Assembly: GCF_900149695.1 (NCBI RefSeq)
Contig: NZ_LT703003.1
Span: 682,001 to 746,000, forward strand
Source of the DNA: Anderseniella sp. Alg231-50
GTDB taxonomy: Bacteria > Pseudomonadota > Alphaproteobacteria > Rhizobiales > Aestuariivirgaceae
Direction of reading: 5' to 3'
Length of the DNA stretch: 64,000 bases
Positions 7,747 to 16,414 of the stretch are shown here, in pieces (within the stretch, counting starts at the first letter, position 1; each line of letters begins with the position of its first letter). The notes beneath the pieces are model-generated. The model did not search any database. It was not told the origin of the DNA and was given only the letters and a program-made list of their open reading frames with translations. Made by a program: the position numbers and the translations under genes.

Positions 7747-9135
7747 ATGACAGCGACAATCGGAAGAGCTATCCCGCCTCAACGTCAAAGAACACTGGAC
7801 GCATTGAACCTGAAAGAACCCGACCGTGTGCCAATCGGTCTGTGGGGTACGGTTGAAGGCTACCAGCATCTTCGTAGAGGCCTGGGAATGGGCTACAACG
7901 AGGACTTCAAGAACTATCGAACCGGGTCCACCACGTGGACAACCGACGTAGCGTTCGAGGCTGACCTGGCAGAAAAACTGGACGTTGACTTTGTCCGGGT
8001 TTCGATCGGTCCGTCCGGAGGATCGCCGGGGTTCCGTATTCTTGACCTGGATTCAATCCCGGTCCCGCTGCAGGTGCCTTCACCGCCCGATGATGCTGAA
8101 ATCAACATCGATGAATGGGGTGTGGTGCGGAAATGGACTCCGCACGAAAACGGCGGTTACTACGAAATGATCGGCTATCCGCTGTTCGACGCCACCAGTG
8201 CGCCGCTTGAAGAGGGGCTGGAGATATTGCGCGAGTTCCCGTGGCCGGACCCGTGGGACGAGGCGATGTGGCAGGACAGCCCCGTGCCCGGCATGTCGCT
8301 GCGCGAATACTGCAAGTACATCAAGGAAGAAACACCGTTTGCCCTGATGGGACAAGGCGGTCGCGGCGGGCTGTTCGAACAGGCAAAGTACATGGTCGGA
8401 TACGCCAAGATTTTCTCCGACTTCATCGAAAGCCCTGAGTTTCTCGACGCCATGCTGATCAAGCTCGTCGACCTGGAAATCGAGCATAACAAGGCGTTTC
8501 TTGCCCAGTGCGGAGAGTATATCGACTGGCTCCGCATGAGCCCGGAAGACCTGGCCTCTGAAAAGACAGCCTTCATGTCCCTGCCGATGTTCGAAAACCA
8601 GCTGGTGCCGCATTACAAACGGGCAACGCTTGCCACCAAGGAATTTTATCATACCAAGAATCCGGACGGTAAAATCCAGTTCCACAGCTGCGGTGCCATA
8701 CCGGAACCGTTCATGCGCCATCTCATTGACTGCGGTGTTGACGGGTACGACTCGATGCCGCCGAAAGTGGCCCGGCATTCGAACCCGGCCGCGAAGAAAC
8801 GCCAGCTCGGCGACGAAATGTTCTTTTACGGCGGTATCGATGTCCAGGAAACCCTGCCATGGGGAACCGTCGAAGACGTCCGCGCCGAAGTGCGCCAGCG
8901 GATTTGGGAAGTTGGCCACGGGGGTGGTTTCCTTCTCAGCTCCTCGCACCGGCTTGAACATGATGTGCCGGTCGAAAACACCCTGGCCATGATCGAGGAA
9001 GCTCGTGAATACGGCAAATATCCTCTGCCGGACACACCGCCCCAGGGAGCGGATACCGGTGACGGATATGAGCCCTGGGATCCAAGCCCGAAGAAGAAAA
9101 GAAAGCGTCGGCCAAAGCCGACTGCTGCGGCATAA
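7747..9135 (+). CDS. UroD/MtaA-family corrinoid-dependent methyltransferase
   Basis: A 462-residue protein of the uroporphyrinogen decarboxylase superfamily, in the branch of zinc methyltransferases (MtaA, MtvB-like, CmuA N-terminus) rather than HemE. Evidence is the HSCG zinc motif (H313, C315), the GGGFLLSSSHRLEHDVPVEN segment, where H401 stands at the usual third zinc-ligand position (often Cys), and the adjacent corrinoid gene. The predicted role is moving a methyl group between a substrate and the cobalamin of the next protein. Only one methyltransferase is present, so whether it is the substrate-side or folate-side enzyme cannot be told. A Lys/Arg-rich tail (KKKRKRRPK) ends the protein, which is unusual. 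The start has AAGGAGG upstream. Confidence 0.85.
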   Translation: MTATIGRAIPPQRQRTLDALNLKEPDRVPIGLWGTVEGYQHLRRGLGMGYNEDFKNYRTGSTTWTTDVAFEADLAEKLDVDFVRVSIGPSGGSPGFRILDLDSIPVPLQVPSPPDDAEINIDEWGVVRKWTPHENGGYYEMIGYPLFDATSAPLEEGLEILREFPWPDPWDEAMWQDSPVPGMSLREYCKYIKEETPFALMGQGGRGGLFEQAKYMVGYAKIFSDFIESPEFLDAMLIKLVDLEIEHNKAFLAQCGEYIDWLRMSPEDLASEKTAFMSLPMFENQLVPHYKRATLATKEFYHTKNPDGKIQFHSCGAIPEPFMRHLIDCGVDGYDSMPPKVARHSNPAAKKRQLGDEMFFYGGIDVQETLPWGTVEDVRAEVRQRIWEVGHGGGFLLSSSHRLEHDVPVENTLAMIEEAREYGKYPLPDTPPQGADTGDGYEPWDPSPKKKRKRRPKPTAAA

Positions 9136-9153
9136 TAGCGGGGTATCGACTCA

Positions 9154-9990
9154 ATGCCATTGAAGATTGACACCGAAATCGAATTTGACCTGGAGGATCT
9201 CCAGTACGATTTCGAAGACTCCATGGAAACCGACCGCTGGAATGACGCGCCGGCCGAACTGAAGGAACTGTTCCATACGCTGGAGTGGAATATCATCGAC
9301 GGTGAACACGCCGATACCGTCGGGTTCATCGATACAGCGCTTGGCGGCGACGTCAGCGCCCGGACACTGATCGCGGGGCCCATGGCCACCGGCATTGCCG
9401 AGGTCGGGCGCCGGTTCAAGATGGACGAGTACTTCCTGCCGGAAGTGATGATGTCGGCCAAGTGCATGCACGAAGCGCTGGCACGGCTGAAACCGCTGAT
9501 CCTGGCGGAAAAAAGCGAGGAAGTCGGAACCGTCGTTATCGGCACCGTGCAAGGTGACCTGCACGACATCGGCAAGAAAATCGTCGCCATGATGATGGAA
9601 GCCGCCGGGTTCACCGTGCATGACCTGGGCGTGACGGTGCCACCGGAAAAATTCGTGGAAGCCGTCCGCGAACACAATCCGCAGATTGTCGGGTTCTCGG
9701 CGCTGCTGACCACCACGATGAACATGCAGTGGGAAACCCTGAAAGTGTTTGCCGCCGAAGGACTGCGCGAGGACCTGAAAGTCTTCGTTGGCGGTGCCCC
9801 CATCAGCCAGGCCTGGTGTGACAAGATCGGTGCAGATGCCTACGCCATGGATGCGCTGGTGGCCGTAGACAAGGCCAAGGCCTGCGTGACGCGACTGAAA
9901 AACCTGACAGGCGGGGCGGAGGAGCTGCACGAGGCAATGCTGGAAATCGATCGCGAACGTGAGGCCGCAAAAGCAGCAGCGGCTGAGTAA
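9154..9990 (+). CDS. methyl-accepting corrinoid (B12-binding) protein
   Basis: A 278-residue protein with an N-terminal helical cap (about residues 50-120) and a Rossmann-like B12 domain. The cobalamin motif is D135-L-H137-D-I-G140 with lower-ligand histidine H137, followed by the expected GFSALLTTT segment. It resembles MtaC/MttC/MtbC corrinoid shuttles and carries the methyl group as methylcobalamin. It starts 18 bp after the methyltransferase and should be its direct partner. An extra acidic N-terminal stretch of about 40 residues and an Ala/Glu-rich C-terminal tail flank the core. The family is clear; the methyl donor is not. Confidence 0.92.
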   Translation: MPLKIDTEIEFDLEDLQYDFEDSMETDRWNDAPAELKELFHTLEWNIIDGEHADTVGFIDTALGGDVSARTLIAGPMATGIAEVGRRFKMDEYFLPEVMMSAKCMHEALARLKPLILAEKSEEVGTVVIGTVQGDLHDIGKKIVAMMMEAAGFTVHDLGVTVPPEKFVEAVREHNPQIVGFSALLTTTMNMQWETLKVFAAEGLREDLKVFVGGAPISQAWCDKIGADAYAMDALVAVDKAKACVTRLKNLTGGAEELHEAMLEIDREREAAKAAAAE

Positions 9991-9991
9991 A

Positions 9992-11122
9992 ATGACCCAG
10001 CAACCGCCCGATGCAATTCCCAGACCCGGCCGGGTCGGCTTGCGCAGTATCAACTACATCCTGGCAGGGTTGCTGATTGTATTGGGGCTGGCAGGGCAAA
10101 GTCATGCCGCCATCGGCTACGCATTGTTCCTGATCGCAACTCTTCTGCTGTTTTCCGGCGTGGTCCTGCTGGCCATCTTCGCGCTGACCAGGTGGTTTGA
10201 CACGGCAACCCTGAGGCAGGCCTTCACCTGCGCATTCTGGATGGGTGCATGGGCTTACGTGTTCGCCGTTGCGAGCTTCATCGGTTACTATACCCACGAA
10301 GCAGCGATGGGCAATGTGCCGCTCAGGTACCTGGTGTTCGGACCGGCCATTCTGGCGGCCATCGTGATCCTGGATGTCGGCATCTATCGCATCATTGTGC
10401 AAAGAAACCTGCCGACATTCCGACGTTTCGGGGATCTGTGGAACCGGGACAGCCTGGATCAGGATGCACTGGCGCGCACACTGGTCGATGAAGTTGTCCT
10501 GCATCGAACGCTGCTTGCAGTCAGTCCGTTTCGCTGGTTGCGGCATCAACTGATCTTTTGGGGTTTCGGGCTGATGTTTCTGGTCGAGATCGTGGCGGTC
10601 GCGTTTCGAGAAGCGTTCCCGGCCTTCGGCTGGACCGACATCTGGCATCAGCCCGACCATCCGCTAAGACTGGCTTTTGATCTGGCCTATGACCTGACAG
10701 GCCTGATGCTGCTGGTTGGTTGCGTGCTTGCGCTGGTGTTCCGGGTCATGGTGCACGGCAAGGCCGAGCAAAAATTCACCGACACCCCGACAACAGTTAT
10801 CCTGCTCGTCGTGACGGTGACCGGCTTCATGCTCGAAGGCGCACGGCTGGGACTTGAACCTGCCGGGTCAGCCACCGCATGGGCATCGTTCGTCGGGCTC
10901 GCCTTTATCCCGGTTTCCCCATCCGGAGAGACAGCCATCGAGGCGTTGTGGATCTTTCATGCGCTGGCAGTATGCGGGTTCATTGCCTACATCCCGCTCA
11001 AACGCATGATACATTCCTGCGCCACACCAATGGGGCGGTTGGCGAACTCGCAAAAAGGCCTCCTGGCAGACAAGAAAGCGAAAGTCATTGCAGGGTTGAA
11101 CGGCCGGTTCGGGCGGCATTGA
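9992..11122 (+). CDS. NarI/HdrE-like membrane cytochrome b subunit (putative)
   Basis: A 376-residue integral membrane protein with about seven hydrophobic segments. The second half (HQLIFWGFGLMFLVEIV, GFMLEGARLGLEP, IFHALAVCGFIAYIPLKRMIH) resembles the nitrate-reductase gamma-like haem-b domain found in HdrE, DsrM and related electron-transfer modules. Several histidines lie at membrane edges and could be haem ligands. No FeS-binding domain is fused. It starts one base after the corrinoid gene. I infer that it takes electrons from the quinone pool or passes them on, perhaps to the ferredoxin at 12523 for corrinoid repair. The function is not proven by sequence. Confidence 0.6.
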   Translation: MTQQPPDAIPRPGRVGLRSINYILAGLLIVLGLAGQSHAAIGYALFLIATLLLFSGVVLLAIFALTRWFDTATLRQAFTCAFWMGAWAYVFAVASFIGYYTHEAAMGNVPLRYLVFGPAILAAIVILDVGIYRIIVQRNLPTFRRFGDLWNRDSLDQDALARTLVDEVVLHRTLLAVSPFRWLRHQLIFWGFGLMFLVEIVAVAFREAFPAFGWTDIWHQPDHPLRLAFDLAYDLTGLMLLVGCVLALVFRVMVHGKAEQKFTDTPTTVILLVVTVTGFMLEGARLGLEPAGSATAWASFVGLAFIPVSPSGETAIEALWIFHALAVCGFIAYIPLKRMIHSCATPMGRLANSQKGLLADKKAKVIAGLNGRFGRH

Positions 11123-11221
11123 CACTTCACGTTTCACACCGAAAAAAACAAAGTTGATGACAAGGCTGCCGAAATGCGGCGTAATTGCCTGTATCAGAAA
11201 TAGTGGAGAAGTCGGGTTTTC

Positions 11222-12415
11222 ATGCCGACATTGAAACAACTGCTGGATGCCGAATGCCCCAATTGCCCGGCTGGATTGGTGCGGCAAAGCGAGCTTTCTC
11301 AGGAAGTTGAAGAGCTCTATTTCGCACCGGGTGTCGAGTGGACACTGCATCATGACCTGTACAGGCCCTGGCCCGGTCACAACGACCGTGTGTTTCGCTG
11401 GTTCGTGCTGGAAAATGGCACGGCAGTAGGGATTACGGGCACTATTGATGAACCTGACGGTGTGGCGCGGGTCCCTTTCCAGAAGGTCTACCATCTGGAC
11501 TGGAACCGCCTGAGGAACTGCCGGATTGTGTATGAAGCAGGCAGTTTCACCAAAGCTGCCCAGATCATGAATATCACGCAATCTGCCGTCAGCAGGCAGA
11601 TTGGAACCCTGGAACAAGAGCTCGGCTACGATATTTTTTTCCGAAACCGGCAAGGACTTCTGCCAACGGAGTATGGCGAGTATTTTCTGGATTCCATCCA
11701 GAAGATGTGGGACTCGCTGGAGCTGGGCCTGGCCCGCCTGAATGAGATGCACGAAACGCCGGTCGGCCCCCTTTCGCTGACGACGACCGAGGCATTCGGC
11801 TCAGCCTGGCTGTCATCGCGGTTGGGCAAGTTTCACGAAATGCATCCGTCCATCGAAGTCTCATTGTTACTGGTGGACAATGCAGTCCTGGACCTGTGCA
11901 AGCGAGAGGCAGATTGTGCAATCCGGTTCAGCAAGCCGGAACAGCCCAATCTTGTGTTCAAGTTCATTGAAGAATTTTCCTATCACATCTACGGATGCCA
12001 GGAGTATCTGAAAAAGAATGGAATACCGCGTTCGGTAGAAGACCTGAACGCGCACCAGTTGATCGTTTATGGCGACGGCATGGGCCACCAGCCAATAAGA
12101 GAGCTGAACTGGCTGTCCCAGTTCAATCGCCCTTCAGAACCCAATCACGTACCGGATATCTCGATCAACAACATATACGGGATTTACAGGGCGGCCGAAA
12201 ACGGACTGGGGCTGGCGGCGTTGCCGTTTTACCTGAGTGAACGGTCCAGCAAACTGGTCAGGGTCCTGCCGGATGTGATCGGGCCGAAGATCCCGATCTA
12301 TTTTGTCTATCCGCAGGAACTGGGGCTGTCGCAGCGCATTTCGCTGCTGCGTGATTTCATCGTCGACGAAATCCGGGCCAACTGGGGTGATCTGAGAAAA
12401 CGCAATATGACCTGA
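11222..12415 (+). CDS. LysR-family regulator with an N-terminal extension
   Basis: A 397-residue protein. The LysR helix-turn-helix starts only near residue 93 (LDWNRLRNCRIVYEAGSFTK, then ITQSAVSRQIGTLEQELG), followed by a normal LysR effector domain. The first ~90 residues are an extra domain with a CPNCPAG (C12-x2-C15) motif and a segment VFRWFVLENGTAVGIT. A GTG near 11461 could give an ordinary-length LysR, but the upstream part has protein-like composition, so I keep the ATG at 11222. Its place inside the corrinoid cluster points to control of these genes. What the extra domain senses is unknown. Confidence 0.8.
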   Translation: MPTLKQLLDAECPNCPAGLVRQSELSQEVEELYFAPGVEWTLHHDLYRPWPGHNDRVFRWFVLENGTAVGITGTIDEPDGVARVPFQKVYHLDWNRLRNCRIVYEAGSFTKAAQIMNITQSAVSRQIGTLEQELGYDIFFRNRQGLLPTEYGEYFLDSIQKMWDSLELGLARLNEMHETPVGPLSLTTTEAFGSAWLSSRLGKFHEMHPSIEVSLLLVDNAVLDLCKREADCAIRFSKPEQPNLVFKFIEEFSYHIYGCQEYLKKNGIPRSVEDLNAHQLIVYGDGMGHQPIRELNWLSQFNRPSEPNHVPDISINNIYGIYRAAENGLGLAALPFYLSERSSKLVRVLPDVIGPKIPIYFVYPQELGLSQRISLLRDFIVDEIRANWGDLRKRNMT

Positions 12416-12486
12416 CGGGCACGGTCAGGGGGGGCATGTGCTCGCGGCATACTTGTGGCCTGAAGCGGGTCATATAGTTGATCGAT

Positions 12487-12497
12487 GTGGATTCCAC
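12487..12497 (+). promoter_or_regulatory. possible regulator-binding palindrome before the ferredoxin gene
   Basis: GTGGA-T-TCCAC is a perfect 11-base palindrome 25 bases before the start at 12523, in the gap after the LysR gene. It could be an operator for that regulator, but no second copy was found and the motif is short. Confidence 0.25.
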
Positions 12498-12522
12498 GCA
12501 TTGATGACAGTCAGTTTACATA

Positions 12523-14511
12523 ATGAATTCAAAGGCAAAACTAGTATTCATGCCATCCGGCAAGCGGGGGGAGTTTCCGATCGGAACGAGCCTGCTGGAT
12601 GCCAGCCGGGCACTCGGGGTTGACCTCGACACCGTCTGCGGCGGACGTGCGGTGTGCGGACGCTGCCAGATTGAACCTTCATTTGGTGAATTTGCAAAAC
12701 TGCAAATCGTGTCCGACCCGTCGCACCTGTCCGAATTCGGGCCCACGGAGGAGCGTTACAAGAAGATCAAGGGACTGGGCGACCAGCGCCGGCTCGGCTG
12801 CCAGACCCAGCTTCTGGGTGACCTTGTCGTCGATGTTCCCGAAGAGAGCCAGATTCACCGGCAAATGGTTCGCAAGAGCGCCGATGAAATCCGTGATCTC
12901 GTGGTCGATCCGATTGTCACGCTTCACTATGTCGAACTGCAGAAACCCAGCATGGAAGACCAGAGGTCAGATCTTGAAAGGATCAACGCCGACCTGTCCC
13001 GGGAATGGGGGCTGTCGGATCTGAAATGGGACATCTCTTGTCTGTGCGAGCTTTCTGCGGCACTGCGTGCCGGAGAGGTCTACGGCGGTGAGTTCAAGGC
13101 AACGGTAGCGGTTCGCGCGGGCCATGAGGTGATTGCGGTGTGGCCCGGGTTCAAGGAACGCGTCTTCGGGATTGCCGTTGATGTGGGCACGACGACGGTT
13201 GCCGGTCACCTGTGTGCGCTCGACAATGGCGATGTCATGGCCAGTGCCGGTGTCATGAACCCGCAAATCCGCTTTGGCGAAGACCTGATGAGCCGGATTT
13301 CCTATCTGCAGCAAAACGAAAATGAAGCACCGAACCTGACCGCCGCGATCCAGACCGCATTGGCGGACCTGGTGATTGAGGTGTGCAAGGAAGCAGACAT
13401 TTCGACTCAGGATGTCGTTGAAATGACCATTGTGGGCAATCCCACCATGCATCACCTGGTCATGGGCATTGATCCGACACAATTGGGAATGGAACCGTTT
13501 CCGCTGGTCGTCGATGAGGGTACCAGCGTGCATGCCCGGGACCTGAACATTCCGATCAGCCGCGCCGGCCATGTCTGGTTCCTGCCTTGCATTGCCGGTC
13601 ATGTCGGCGCCGATACCGCCGGTGTGATCCTGAGCCAGGCCCCGCACCTGAGCGATGAGATGACCCTGGTTATCGATGTCGGCACCAATGCCGAGATTGT
13701 GCTGGGCCACAAGGACCGGCTGATTGCGTGTTCCTCGCCCACCGGACCGGCCTTTGAAGGCGCGCAGATCACCTGCGGCCAGCGCGCGGCACCCGGCGCC
13801 ATCGAGCGGGTGCGGATTGACCGGGAAACACTCAAGCCCAGATTCAAGATCATCGGGGTTGAACAATGGTCGGACGAGGAAGGCTTCGACGAAGCTGCCG
13901 AAAACATCGGCGTGGCCGGGATTTGCGGCTCCGGCATCATCGAGGCGGTGGCGGAGCTGTTTCTGTCAGGCATCGTCGACGCCTCGGGCCGTATGCAGGC
14001 CCGGAAACTGGATGTCGCAGACCATCCCAACTTCGTTGCCAAAGGACGGAACTTTGAGTACGTGCTGCACCGCGACGGTGATCGTGTCATCTATGTATCC
14101 CCGTCCGATATCCGGGCCATACAACTGGCCAAGTCTGCGTGCTATTCGGGCGTGCGGCTGCTGATGGACCGGATGGGCACAGACCATGTCGACCGCATCT
14201 ACCTGGCCGGGGCTTTCGGCAGCTATATCGACGTCGGCTATGCCATGGCGATCGGCCTTATTCCCGATTGCGATCTCGAAAAAGTTTCCTCCGCCGGCAA
14301 CGCCGCCGGCACGGGTGCGCGCATTGCCCTGCTGTCGGCAAGTTCACGGGCCGAGATAGACCGGGTGTGCCGGATGGTCGACAAGGTGGAAACCGCCATA
14401 GAACCTGAATTCCAGGATTATTTCGTTGCGGCGATGAGCCTGCCGCATTCAACCGAGCCTTTCGAAAAACTGAACAACTGGCTGGTACAGGAAGGGCTGG
14501 CAGGCCGATGA
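12523..14511 (+). CDS. RACo-type reductive activator of corrinoid proteins (2Fe-2S plus ASKHA ATPase)
   Basis: A 662-residue protein. The N-terminal plant-type ferredoxin domain has C39-x5-C45-x2-C48 and C93 as the 2Fe-2S ligands. The large C-terminal part is the DUF4445/ASKHA-type ATPase, with phosphate-binding segments GIAVDVGTTTVAGHL and VIDVGTNAEIVLG and the typical IYLAGAFGSYIDV near the end. RACo enzymes use ATP and a low-potential electron to reduce cob(II)alamin back to cob(I)alamin after accidental oxidation. Its presence confirms that the corrinoid protein nearby works through Co(I). The stop overlaps the next start by four bases. Confidence 0.9.
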   Translation: MNSKAKLVFMPSGKRGEFPIGTSLLDASRALGVDLDTVCGGRAVCGRCQIEPSFGEFAKLQIVSDPSHLSEFGPTEERYKKIKGLGDQRRLGCQTQLLGDLVVDVPEESQIHRQMVRKSADEIRDLVVDPIVTLHYVELQKPSMEDQRSDLERINADLSREWGLSDLKWDISCLCELSAALRAGEVYGGEFKATVAVRAGHEVIAVWPGFKERVFGIAVDVGTTTVAGHLCALDNGDVMASAGVMNPQIRFGEDLMSRISYLQQNENEAPNLTAAIQTALADLVIEVCKEADISTQDVVEMTIVGNPTMHHLVMGIDPTQLGMEPFPLVVDEGTSVHARDLNIPISRAGHVWFLPCIAGHVGADTAGVILSQAPHLSDEMTLVIDVGTNAEIVLGHKDRLIACSSPTGPAFEGAQITCGQRAAPGAIERVRIDRETLKPRFKIIGVEQWSDEEGFDEAAENIGVAGICGSGIIEAVAELFLSGIVDASGRMQARKLDVADHPNFVAKGRNFEYVLHRDGDRVIYVSPSDIRAIQLAKSACYSGVRLLMDRMGTDHVDRIYLAGAFGSYIDVGYAMAIGLIPDCDLEKVSSAGNAAGTGARIALLSASSRAEIDRVCRMVDKVETAIEPEFQDYFVAAMSLPHSTEPFEKLNNWLVQEGLAGR

Positions 14512-14807
14512 GCGACGGCCCCACACCACCGGCACAGAAAACGGATGGTCCGTTCACGGCACGCGGTCCCTATATTGTGCAGGTCGAAGCCGGAGCAACC
14601 TATCTGTGGTGCAGTTGCGGCCTGTCGAAAACCCAGCCCTGGTGCGACCAGTCGCACGCCGGGACAAATTTCGAGCCGATAGAATTTGTTGCACCGATCT
14701 CCGGCGAGTTTCATATTTGTGGATGCAGGCAATCTCCGAACAAGCCGTTTTGCTTCGGGACCTGCCGCGGTCATACACCGGAAAACTCAAAGTGGGACCT
14801 GTTCTGA
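14508..14807 (+). CDS. double CDGSH iron-sulfur protein with altered second site
   Basis: A 99-residue protein with two CDGSH-type motifs. The first is canonical: C35, C37, C46 and H50 in CSCGLSKTQPWCDQSH. The second is C71, C73, C82 and then C86 where histidine is expected (CGCRQSPNKPFCFGTC). A 3Cys-1His 2Fe-2S cluster is expected at site one and possibly a 4Cys cluster at site two, with a lower or less proton-linked potential. The gene is translationally coupled to the RACo-type gene, so it may pass electrons to it. That role is inference. Confidence 0.85.
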   Translation: MSDGPTPPAQKTDGPFTARGPYIVQVEAGATYLWCSCGLSKTQPWCDQSHAGTNFEPIEFVAPISGEFHICGCRQSPNKPFCFGTCRGHTPENSKWDLF

Positions 14808-14809
14808 TC

Positions 14810-15145
14810 ATGGCTACCGATGCTTTCAAGGTTCAGGTACGCAGCAACATGGTGTTGAGCATAACCGGTGTTGCACATGATGAGGTTACCCCCGGGCTGG
14901 ACATCAACAGCCCGCTGGCAGTGTCCACCCAGCTGGCGGACAACAACAGGAAGAACGGGAACATTGACGACGACTACTTTCTCGGCACGTTCATCGATGC
15001 GCGTGATTTCGCCTGCCTGTGCATAGGCTTTCAAAAGGCGCTTTGTGAAAAAACGATCGAGTCGGTCCAGAACGCCGGCAGCGATGGAACCCAGACCTGG
15101 ACCAATACCTTCGTGCCGAAAGCAGGTTCTGCGGGTGGTGAATAA
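14810..15145 (+). CDS. small protein of unknown function, last gene of the corrinoid cluster
   Basis: A 111-residue soluble protein that I do not recognise. The ATG lies two bases after the CDGSH stop; a longer frame running back through the CDGSH gene was rejected. Features are a tail rich in Gly, Thr and Asn, and a central DARDFACLCIGFQKALCEK segment with three cysteines. No signal peptide or membrane helix is seen. By position it belongs with the CDGSH and RACo-type genes. Confidence 0.6.
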   Translation: MATDAFKVQVRSNMVLSITGVAHDEVTPGLDINSPLAVSTQLADNNRKNGNIDDDYFLGTFIDARDFACLCIGFQKALCEKTIESVQNAGSDGTQTWTNTFVPKAGSAGGE

Positions 15146-15160
15146 CTTGAAATCAATAGC

Positions 15161-16414
15161 TTACGGCAAGCTGTCTTTCGGAGAAGACGTTTTCTGTGGC
15201 GACTTGCTCACCTGTGTCGGTACAATGTGCCACGACGCAATGGCATTCTTCACCTGGCTTGACCGGCGCCTGGCAGGGCCGAGCGCCATCCTGAATGCCG
15301 AAACCAACAGCACCGAGAAGAAGATTGCCGCCTGAAAATACATGAAGGCGTCCGGGCCCGAGCTTTGCATCAGCGTGCCGACCAGCAACGGGCCGAGAGA
15401 CGATCCAAACCCGTAGATCACGAACAGGCGGCTGGAGGCCGACAACATCTGCCGGCTTTCCATCTGATCATTGATGTGCGCCAACGCGACGGACCGGGTT
15501 GGAATGGCCAATGTCCCGAAAGCGGCAAACATCATGATGGTGATCAGGAGGCTGCCCTGCTGTGTGGCAGCCAGAAATGCGGCCAGTGCTGCAAACAGGC
15601 TTACCGTCAGCAAGACCAGCCTGCGGTCCACCTTGTCTGCCAGCATTCCCAGTGGATACTGCACAATCGTCACACCAAGGGTCGGCAGCGCGATCATCAC
15701 CGATATCCACCAGACCGGTATGCCCTTGATGACGCCATAGGCTGAGCCGAGGCCAAAGAGCGCGCTTTGGGCCAGACCGTTCACGAAAATCGCATAAGTG
15801 GCGAGTGGTGACGCCCGGAAAACCACTGCCAGCGACACCGGCGGCGTCCGCGTCACGGCAGGAACCTCTATTCTGAGCAGGGTGATCGGCACCAGCGCCA
15901 AAGACAAAATGACCGAGGCCAGCAAAAAGCGCACATAGCCGCTGCTGTCATCAACGTTGAGCAGGAACTGACCTGCGCCCATCATGGAGTAAGTCACGAC
16001 AAGGTATAGCGCCATCACCCGGCCGCGGGTGCGGTTTGACGTAGACGCGTTCAGCCACGCCTCGCAAATGATGTACAGCCCGGTTGTCGAAATGCCCGTC
16101 AACACCCGCAGAATGAACCACCAGGTCGGCTCGACAAAAATTGCCAGAAGAAGCGCTGATGAAGAGGCAAGTGAAGCCAGACCGGCGAACACCCGGATGT
16201 AACCGACCTCCTCGATCATGCGCGGCACCAGCCAGGCGCCCAGCAGTATGCCGACGGGATAACCGGTTGCGATATAGCCTATTGCAACGCCGCCGAACTC
16301 CGCCTGCGAGGCGAGAAGGCCGACCAGCGATCCCTGCAGCCCTGTTGCCAGCGCAAGCAGGGCGATACAGAACAGCAGGATCGCAATGCTGAATGTCTGG
16401 GTGCGGCTGCTCAA
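15161..16414 (-). CDS. MFS transporter
   Basis: A 417-residue protein with about twelve hydrophobic segments and the MFS loop pattern (GYPVGILLGAWLVPRMIEEVG between helices 2 and 3, and PLGMLADKVDRR in the second half). It looks like the YcaD-type branch of small-molecule exporters. The hydrophilic tail is short. Its start overlaps the stop of the upstream metallo-hydrolase by four bases, so the two are co-translated. It converges with the corrinoid cluster, only 15 bases separating the stop codons. Substrate unknown. Confidence 0.85.
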   Translation of the reverse strand: MSSRTQTFSIAILLFCIALLALATGLQGSLVGLLASQAEFGGVAIGYIATGYPVGILLGAWLVPRMIEEVGYIRVFAGLASLASSSALLLAIFVEPTWWFILRVLTGISTTGLYIICEAWLNASTSNRTRGRVMALYLVVTYSMMGAGQFLLNVDDSSGYVRFLLASVILSLALVPITLLRIEVPAVTRTPPVSLAVVFRASPLATYAIFVNGLAQSALFGLGSAYGVIKGIPVWWISVMIALPTLGVTIVQYPLGMLADKVDRRLVLLTVSLFAALAAFLAATQQGSLLITIMMFAAFGTLAIPTRSVALAHINDQMESRQMLSASSRLFVIYGFGSSLGPLLVGTLMQSSGPDAFMYFQAAIFFSVLLVSAFRMALGPARRRSSQVKNAIASWHIVPTQVSKSPQKTSSPKDSLP

